Assembly: GCA_022796315.1 (NCBI GenBank)
Contig: JAAWIL010000247.1
Coordinates: 1-9,362, forward strand
Length of the DNA: 9,362 nucleotides
Direction: 5' to 3'
Source of the DNA: Oscillibacter sp.
Lineage (GTDB): Bacteria; Bacillota; Clostridia; Oscillospirales; Oscillospiraceae
The number at the start of each line of letters is the position of its first letter. The stretch's first letter is position 1. The notes below the pieces were generated by a model, which searched no databases, had not been told where the DNA came from, and saw only the letters and a list, made by a program, of their open reading frames with translations. Both the position numbers and the translations under genes were made by a program. Below, piece by piece: positions 6,245 through 9,362 of the stretch.

Positions 6245-6330
6245 ACCAAAAAGAACTTTGTCGCGCTATGGGGTCTGGTGCTTATCCAAGCCCCTGCGGC
6301 GGCAACGGCAGAATTGCCCATTTGGGAGCG

Positions 6331-6357
6331 CCCTTTTCCTGAGAGAGATCTCAAGGG
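6331..6357. repeat. Interrupted inverted repeat
   Basis: TGAGA at 6340-6344 pairs with TCTCA at 6349-6353 across a four-base loop. The outer CCCT (6331-6334) can pair with AGGG (6354-6357), leaving a five-base bulge on one side. It is a modest structure, listed because it adds to the cluster of symmetric elements in this interval. Confidence 0.35.
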
Positions 6358-6385
6358 AACAAATCTGCTCTTTCAGCCCTCCCCA

Positions 6386-6409
6386 CTCCCCGCCCTGGGA
6401 AATGGGGAG
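6386..6409. repeat. Short inverted repeat, CTCCCC / GGGGAG
   Basis: CTCCCC at 6386-6391 is complementary to GGGGAG at 6404-6409, with twelve bases between them. The arms are only six bases and the area is rich in C runs, so chance pairing is possible. Confidence 0.35.
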
Positions 6410-6453
6410 AGCATAAAAGACGTTTCCCGCAATACCATCCCCCCGTCTCCCGT

Positions 6454-6467
6454 CCCCCCGCAGGGGG
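6454..6467. repeat. C-run / G-run hairpin
   Basis: A C run ending at 6459 faces a G run at 6463-6467 across a three-base loop (gca at 6460-6462), allowing a five-base GC stem. It adjoins further G and C runs on both sides (about 6440-6473). Confidence 0.45.
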
Positions 6468-6477
6468 TGGGGGTTGC

Positions 6478-6503
6478 TCAAGGGGGAGCCCGCTCCCCCT
6501 TGA
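6478..6503. repeat. 12-base inverted repeat with 2-base spacer
   Basis: TCAAGGGGGAGC at 6478-6489 and its exact complement GCTCCCCCTTGA at 6492-6503 flank two bases. The GC-rich stem is long, but no T-run follows it on either strand, so I do not call it a terminator. The form is typical of REP-like intergenic palindromes. Confidence 0.8.
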
Positions 6504-6528
6504 CCAGAGGCGGAGGGAATGGAGCGGA

Positions 6529-6555
6529 GCTTTCGCCGCGCTCAGCGGCGGAAGC
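6529..6555. repeat. GC-rich inverted repeat next to the rpsN 3' end
   Basis: The arms GCTTTCGCCGC (6529-6539) and GCGGCGGAAGC (6545-6555) are complementary at ten of eleven positions around a five-base loop. It lies 25 bases beyond the rpsN stop codon, where it could shield the 3' end of a processed upstream message. That role is inference. Confidence 0.6.
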
Positions 6556-6579
6556 GAAGCGGGCGGAATTTCCGACGCA

Positions 6580-6765
6580 TCAGAAGGATGCCTTCCGGAC
6601 GCCGGGGATCTGGCCCTTGTAGGCCAGCTCGCGGAAGCAGATACGGCACACGCCGTAGTCCCGCAGATAGGCATGGGGACGGCCGCAGAGCTTGCAGCGG
6701 TTGTACTTCCGGGTGGAGTACTTGGCGGGGCGCTGCTGCTTCAGGATCATAGATTTCTTAGCCAT
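6580..6765 (-). CDS. rpsN: 30S ribosomal protein S14, zinc type (type Z)
   Basis: A 61-residue protein, the usual length of the short zinc-binding S14 (also named rpsZ) and well below the roughly 90-100 residues of the cysteine-free form. The zinc ligands Cys24, Cys27, Cys40 and Cys43 lie in NRCKLCGRPHAYLRDYGVCR (22-41) and the following ICF. The C-terminal GQIPGVRKASF is the standard ending. S14 sits in the 30S head. The ATG at 6763-6765 has TAAGGAGGAAG upstream, overlapping the rplE stop, with a 12-base gap. Downstream the operon is interrupted by a 472-base non-coding interval before rpsH. Confidence 0.98.
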   Translation of the reverse strand: MAKKSMILKQQRPAKYSTRKYNRCKLCGRPHAYLRDYGVCRICFRELAYKGQIPGVRKASF

Positions 6766-6777
6766 TTCTCTTCCTCC

Positions 6778-7317
6778 TTAGCGGGCGAAGGGAGCGCCCA
6801 CCTGCTGCAGCAGGGCCCGGGCCTCTTCGTCGGTGTGCGCGGTGGTGCAGATGACCACATCCATGCCGCGGATCTTGTCGATCTTATCATACTCGATCTC
6901 GGGGAAGATCAGCTGCTCCTTGATGCCCAGGGCATAGTTGCCGCGGCCGTCAAAGGAGTTGGGGTTGATGCCCTGGAAGTCACGGACGCGGGGCAGCGCC
7001 ACGTTGAACAGCCGGTCCAGGAACTCCCACATCTTCTCGCCGCGGAGGGTCACCTTCGCGCCGATGGGCATCTCCTCGCGGAGCTTGAAGTTGGCGATGG
7101 ACTTGCGGGCCCGGGTAATCACGGGCTTCTGGCCGGTGATCTGGGCCAGGTCGCCCACCACGTTCTCCAGAATCTTCGCGTTCTCACGGGCCTCGCCGCA
7201 GCCCACGTTCACAACCACCTTGTCAATCTTGGGGATCTGCATGACGCTCTTGTAGCCAAACTGCTTCATCAGGGCGGGAGCGACCTCGGCGGTGTACTTC
7301 TCTTTCAGTCTTGCCAT
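6778..7317 (-). CDS. rplE: 50S ribosomal protein L5
   Basis: A 179-residue protein, normal for bacterial L5, which binds 5S rRNA in the central protuberance and touches the P-site tRNA. Family blocks seen include QIPKIDKVVVNVGCGEA, the ITGQKPVITRARKSIANFKL segment, LPRVRDFQGINPNSFDGRGN and the C-terminal IRGMDVVICTTAHTDEEAR. The ATG at 7315-7317 follows AAAGGAGAG, and the gap to rplX is 17 bases. It is colinear with rplX and rpsN, as in other Firmicutes. Confidence 0.98.
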   Translation of the reverse strand: MARLKEKYTAEVAPALMKQFGYKSVMQIPKIDKVVVNVGCGEARENAKILENVVGDLAQITGQKPVITRARKSIANFKLREEMPIGAKVTLRGEKMWEFLDRLFNVALPRVRDFQGINPNSFDGRGNYALGIKEQLIFPEIEYDKIDKIRGMDVVICTTAHTDEEARALLQQVGAPFAR

Positions 7318-7334
7318 GTGTCAGCTCTCCTTTC

Positions 7335-7664
7335 TCACAGCTCAGCGCCGCACTTCTTGCAGATGCGGGTCTTCTTGCCGCCTTCGACCTTGTGGCCAAC
7401 GCGGGTAGGCTTGTTGCACTTGGGGCACACCACCTGCACCTTGCAGGCGGCAATGGCAGCCTCGCGTCTGACGATGCCGCCCTCCTCGCCCTGACGGCGG
7501 GGCTTCACGTGGCAGGTGACCATGTTCAGGCCCTCTACCACAACTTTGTCCTCTTTCGGCAGGGTGGCAAGGACCTTGCCCTGGTGGGTGGTCAGATCCT
7601 TGTCCTTACCGCCGTCGCCGGAGATCCGGACGACCGTGTCGCCCTTCTTAATTTTCATAGCCAT
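7335..7664 (-). CDS. rplX: 50S ribosomal protein L24 with zinc ribbon and modified KOW loop
   Basis: A 109-residue L24, slightly longer than the roughly 103 of Bacillus. L24 is a first-wave 23S rRNA binder that starts large-subunit assembly. The KOW domain is at the N-terminus (MAMKIKKGDTVVRISG, then HQGKVLATLPKEDKVVVEGL). The loop between these parts reads DGGKDKDLTT, longer than the usual compact GKDKGKxG form. The C-terminal half carries Cys80, Cys83, Cys102 and Cys105 in two Cys-x-x-Cys pairs, a probable zinc ribbon that Bacillus L24 lacks but some clostridial L24 proteins have. The ATG at 7662-7664 is fixed by GGAGGG upstream; the in-frame Met3 is less well spaced. The gap to rplN is 13 bases. 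Confidence 0.97.
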   Translation of the reverse strand: MAMKIKKGDTVVRISGDGGKDKDLTTHQGKVLATLPKEDKVVVEGLNMVTCHVKPRRQGEEGGIVRREAAIAACKVQVVCPKCNKPTRVGHKVEGGKKTRICKKCGAEL

Positions 7665-7677
7665 TTCGTTGCCCTCC

Positions 7678-8046
7678 TCAAATCACTTCGGGGGCCAGGG
7701 ACAGGATCTTCATATAGTCCTTGTCACGCAGCTCGCGGGCCACGGGCCCAAAGATGCGGGTGCCCCGGGGGTTCTTGTCGTCCTTGATGAGGACGGCGGC
7801 GTTGTCGTCGAAGCGGACATAGGTGCCGTCGTTGCGGCGCACGCCCTTGGCACTGCGGACGATGACGGCCTTGACCACTTCGCCCTTCTTCACGGTGCCG
7901 CCGGGGGTGGACTTGCGGACGGAAGCCACGATCACATCGCCGATGTTGCCAAACTTCCGGCTGGAGCCGCCCAGAACACGGATGCACTTGATCTCCTTGG
8001 CGCCGGTATTATCGGCAACCTTCAGAAACGTTTCCTGCTGAATCAT
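7678..8046 (-). CDS. rplN: 50S ribosomal protein L14
   Basis: A 122-residue protein of exactly the usual L14 length. It begins MIQQETFLKVADNTGAKEIK, has TPGGTVKKGEVVKAVIVRS in the centre, and ends with NPRGTRIFGPVARELRDKD and SLAPEVI, all near-invariant in bacteria. L14 lies at the subunit interface, forms an intersubunit bridge and is the docking point for the silencing factor RsfS. The ATG at 8044-8046 follows TAAGGAGGTG, and the gap to rpsQ is 14 bases. Confidence 0.98.
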   Translation of the reverse strand: MIQQETFLKVADNTGAKEIKCIRVLGGSSRKFGNIGDVIVASVRKSTPGGTVKKGEVVKAVIVRSAKGVRRNDGTYVRFDDNAAVLIKDDKNPRGTRIFGPVARELRDKDYMKILSLAPEVI

Positions 8047-8060
8047 ATCTCGGCACCTCC

Positions 8061-8324
8061 TTACTTCGCTTTCTCAATGATCTCGACCACGCGCCAGCGC
8101 TTGTCCTTGGACAGGGGGCGGGTCTCCATCACCTTGACCTTATCGCCGATTCCGCAGCTGTTCTCCTCGTCGTGGGCCTTGAGCTTGTAGGTACGGCCAA
8201 CGATCTTCTTGTACAGAGGATGGGCCACGCGGTCCTCAATGGCGACCACAACCGTCTTATCCATCTTATCGGAGACGACCTTGCCCACGCGGGTCTTCCG
8301 GGAGGAAGTTCTCTTTTCGTCCAT
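8061..8324 (-). CDS. rpsQ: 30S ribosomal protein S17
   Basis: An 87-residue protein, normal for S17, an early 16S rRNA binder with an OB fold. The motifs TRVGKVVSDKMDKTVVVAIE, HPLYKKIVGRTYKLKAHDEE and the C-terminal IGDKVKVMETRPLSKDKRWR are the family signature. The ATG at 8322-8324 follows AGAAGGAGGT, an unusually perfect ribosome binding site, and lies 17 bases after rpmC. The seven-residue start (MDEKRTS) is slightly longer than in some relatives but normal for Firmicutes. Confidence 0.98.
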   Translation of the reverse strand: MDEKRTSSRKTRVGKVVSDKMDKTVVVAIEDRVAHPLYKKIVGRTYKLKAHDEENSCGIGDKVKVMETRPLSKDKRWRVVEIIEKAK

Positions 8325-8341
8325 GTTTCCTTACCTCCTTC

Positions 8342-8545
8342 TCACTGCTGATCCGCAGCGGCGGAGAGCTCCGCCAGCACGGTCTTGACTCGGGCAATAT
8401 CGTGCTTGGTCTCCCGAATCTTCACGGGATTGTCCAGCTGATTGGTGGCGTGCTGCATACGCAGATAGAACAGGTCCTTCTTCAAGCCCGCCAGCTTCTC
8501 ATTCAGCTGCTCCGGGGTCATCTTACGGATTTCACTTGCCTTCAT
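8342..8545 (-). CDS. rpmC: 50S ribosomal protein L29
   Basis: A 67-residue, largely helical protein of normal L29 length that sits by the peptide exit tunnel and helps dock trigger factor and SRP. It reads MKASEIRKMTPEQLNEKLAG, then LKKDLFYLRMQHATNQLDNP, then the second helix with TKHDIARVKTVLAE. The start is the ATG at 8543-8545, one base after the rplP stop (TGA-G-ATG), so reinitiation or coupling is likely; longer readings run into rplP. The upstream purine-rich GAGGAAGCAGGTGAG provides the ribosome binding site. Confidence 0.97.
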   Translation of the reverse strand: MKASEIRKMTPEQLNEKLAGLKKDLFYLRMQHATNQLDNPVKIRETKHDIARVKTVLAELSAAADQQ

Positions 8546-8546
8546 C

Positions 8547-8969
8547 TCACTCACCTGCTTCCTCGGTGCGGGCGATGGTCTTCGTCTTGATGGGCAGCTT
8601 GTGGCTGGCCAGACGCAGCGCCTCGCGGGCAACTTCTTCAGATACGCCGGCGATCTCGAACATGACACGGCCGGGCTTCACCACGGCGACCCAGTACTCG
8701 GGAGAACCCTTACCGGAACCCATGCGGGTCTCGGCAGGCTTCTTGGTGACGGGCTTATCGGGGAAGATCTTGATCCAAACCTGGCCGCCGCGCTTGGTGT
8801 AACGGGTCATCGCGATACGGGCCGCCTCGATCTGATTGCTGGTGATCCAGGCGGGCTCGGTGGCAACCAGGCCATACTCGCCGTAAGCCAGGGTATTGCC
8901 GCGGGTGGCCTTACCGGTCATGCGCCCGCGGTGGACACGGCGATATTTGACTCTCTTCGGCATCAGCAT
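8547..8969 (-). CDS. rplP: 50S ribosomal protein L16
   Basis: A 140-residue protein, normal for L16, which binds 23S rRNA near the A site and peptidyl transferase centre and completes the large subunit. The N-terminus MLMPKRVKYRRVHRGRMTGK, the segment MTRYTKRGGQVWIKIFPDKP and MGSGKGSPEYWVAVVKPGRV are family hallmarks. The start ATG at 8967-8969 shares one base with the rpsC TAA stop (TAATG). AAGGAGGGG within the last rpsC codons serves it. Met3 is an alternative start but would sit further from that site. Confidence 0.98.
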   Translation of the reverse strand: MLMPKRVKYRRVHRGRMTGKATRGNTLAYGEYGLVATEPAWITSNQIEAARIAMTRYTKRGGQVWIKIFPDKPVTKKPAETRMGSGKGSPEYWVAVVKPGRVMFEIAGVSEEVAREALRLASHKLPIKTKTIARTEEAGE

Positions 8970-9362
8970 TACTGAGCCCCTCCTTCCTTGGGCGCCGCGG
9001 GGGCCGCGGGGCGGGTGTTGGTGTTGGGCCGGAAACCGCCCTGGGGACGGCCGCCCTGGCCGCCGGGCCCACGGTTGAAGCCGCCGGGGCCGCGGTTAAA
9101 GCCGCCGCCCTGACCCTGACGGTCACGGTTGAAGCCTCCGGGGCCGCGGTTAAAGCCGCCGCCGCGACGGTCGCCGTCCCGGCGAGGCCGGCGCTCCCGG
9201 CGCTCCTGATAGGGCTTGGAGGTATCCATGGTGCGGGGCGTGGTGCGCAGGGTCTGGCTCAGCACCTCGCCCTTGTAGATCCACACCTTCACGCCGATGC
9301 GGCCGAAGGTGGTGGCGGCCTCCGCGAAGCCGTACTCAATGTCGGCGCGGATGGTCTGCAGG
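8969..9362 (-). CDS. rpsC: 30S ribosomal protein S3, C-terminal part with Gly/Arg-rich tail
   Basis: The gene enters from the right edge, and 130 residues before the TAA are visible. The first part, IEYGFAEAATTFGRIGVKVW then IYKGEVL, is the conserved end of the S3 C-terminal domain, which lines the mRNA entry channel and has helicase activity with S4 and S5. In most bacteria the protein ends 15-30 residues later. Here it continues for about 100 residues as a low-complexity basic tail: a charged stretch (QERRERRPRRDGDRR), repeats of Gly-Gly-Phe-Asn-Arg with Gly-Pro, and an Ala/Pro end. The reading frame is open and the stop overlaps the rplP start, so the tail is real coding sequence rather than a frameshift. 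Confidence 0.95.
   Translation of the reverse strand, partial: LQTIRADIEYGFAEAATTFGRIGVKVWIYKGEVLSQTLRTTPRTMDTSKPYQERRERRPRRDGDRRGGGFNRGPGGFNRDRQGQGGGFNRGPGGFNRGPGGQGGRPQGGFRPNTNTRPAAPAAPKEGGAQ
8977..8985 (-). promoter_or_regulatory. Ribosome binding site of rplP inside the rpsC 3' end
   Basis: The minus strand reads AAGGAGGGG seven bases before the rplP ATG. It is made by the codons for the terminal Glu-Gly-Gly of S3, so the last residues of the S3 tail are constrained by rplP initiation. This favours the ATG at 8967-8969, which overlaps the rpsC stop, as the true start. Confidence 0.8.
9071..9163 (-). repeat. Two 39-base direct repeats encoding the S3 tail
   Basis: The segments 9071-9109 and 9125-9163 are identical except for one base (the thirteenth, G in one and T in the other on the plus strand). 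Each encodes GGGFNRGPGGFNR. They keep the reading frame, being 54 bases apart, which points to an in-frame duplication that built up the tail. Further partial copies (FNRGPGG) lie next to them. Confidence 0.85.

Larger units (their letters stand above)
6108..6579 (-). other. 472-base non-coding, repeat-rich interval between rpsN and rpsH
   Basis: This interval splits an otherwise tightly packed spc operon. I find no gene in it: readings through it in any frame are rich in Pro, Arg, Ser and Gly, lack family features, and have no ribosome binding site. It does contain several inverted repeats (6221-6244, 6331-6357, 6386-6409, 6454-6467, 6478-6503, 6529-6555), runs of G or C, and a T/A-rich patch near 6221-6260. 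The rpsH ribosome binding site is at its low-coordinate end. The style resembles repeated intergenic elements that I recall being common in Oscillospiraceae genomes, which suggests a small non-autonomous or REP-like insertion. No transposase or clear target duplication is visible. No intrinsic terminator (stem followed by a T-run) faces the operon. Confidence 0.7.

Noticed and set aside
6221..6260. Intrinsic terminator in the rpsN-rpsH interval at the T/A-rich palindrome.
   Set aside because: The symmetric arms are A/T-rich and no T-run follows a GC-rich stem in the direction of transcription. Termination here would also cut off seven essential downstream genes.
6176..6674. Open frames on both strands through the rpsN-rpsH interval.
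   Set aside because: They are rich in Pro, Arg, Ser and Gly, overlap inverted repeats or rpsN, have no good ribosome binding site and resemble no family I know.
8342..8668. Longer N-terminal readings for several genes (rpmC, rpsH, rpmD, rplO and map).
   Set aside because: In each case the extra residues come from the preceding gene or spacer, have no similarity to the family, and a strong ribosome binding site precedes the shorter start.
9071..9163. The direct repeats at the right end as a CRISPR array.
   Set aside because: There are only two long copies, in frame within rpsC and encoding a regular peptide repeat, and the spacer between them codes for the same tail.
1..9362. A search for defence systems, transposases, tRNA or rRNA genes, phage genes or biosynthetic genes.
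   Set aside because: Nothing of this kind is visible. Apart from the two spacers described, the window is fully occupied by core translation and housekeeping genes.

Overview
The window is a stretch of the conserved S10-spc-alpha ribosomal protein gene cluster, and every gene lies on the minus strand. Transcription runs from high to low coordinates: rpsC (3' part only), rplP, rpmC, rpsQ, rplN, rplX, rplE, rpsN (zinc type), rpsH, rplF, rplR, rpsE, rpmD, rplO, secY, adk, map, a small KOW-domain RNA-binding protein gene, infA, rpmJ and the first 18 codons of rpsM. That is 21 genes, most separated by 1 to 18 bases and preceded by strong AGGAGG-type ribosome binding sites.

The organism is probably a GC-rich member of the Firmicutes class Clostridia, most likely near the Oscillospiraceae (Flavonifractor/Oscillibacter-like). 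The reasons are the gene order secY-adk-map-KOW-infA-rpmJ-rpsM (the KOW gene in this slot is a clostridial trait), the zinc-ribbon S14 and L36 forms, the strong Shine-Dalgarno sites, and high GC (estimated by eye near 60%). The placement is an inference from family knowledge, not from a search.

Layout. From 9362 to 6580 lie the end of the S10 operon and the start of the spc operon (S3, L16, L29, S17, L14, L24, L5, S14). From 6579 to 6108 lies a 472-base non-coding interval that breaks the tight packing and is rich in inverted repeats. From 6107 to 2204 the spc block resumes (S8, L6, L18, S5, L30, L15, SecY). From 2190 to 276 come adenylate kinase, methionine aminopeptidase, the KOW protein and initiation factor IF-1. 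From 275 to 1 come an 80-base spacer with a hairpin, then L36 and the start of S13.

The genes form one growth-linked unit. It makes subunits of both ribosomal halves, the translocon channel that ribosomes dock on (SecY), the enzyme balancing adenine nucleotides (Adk), the enzyme that trims the first methionine from new proteins (Map), and initiation factor IF-1. No internal promoter or terminator could be supported.

This is core-genome sequence and I see no undescribed defence, mobile or biosynthetic system. The points worth a second look are: the repeat-rich interval inside the spc operon with a perfect 24-base palindrome; an RGG-like Gly/Phe/Asn/Arg repeat tail on S3; an enlarged external loop in SecY; an altered KOW loop and a zinc ribbon in L24; non-ATG starts on infA (TTG) and secY (GTG); and the poorly characterised KOW protein.
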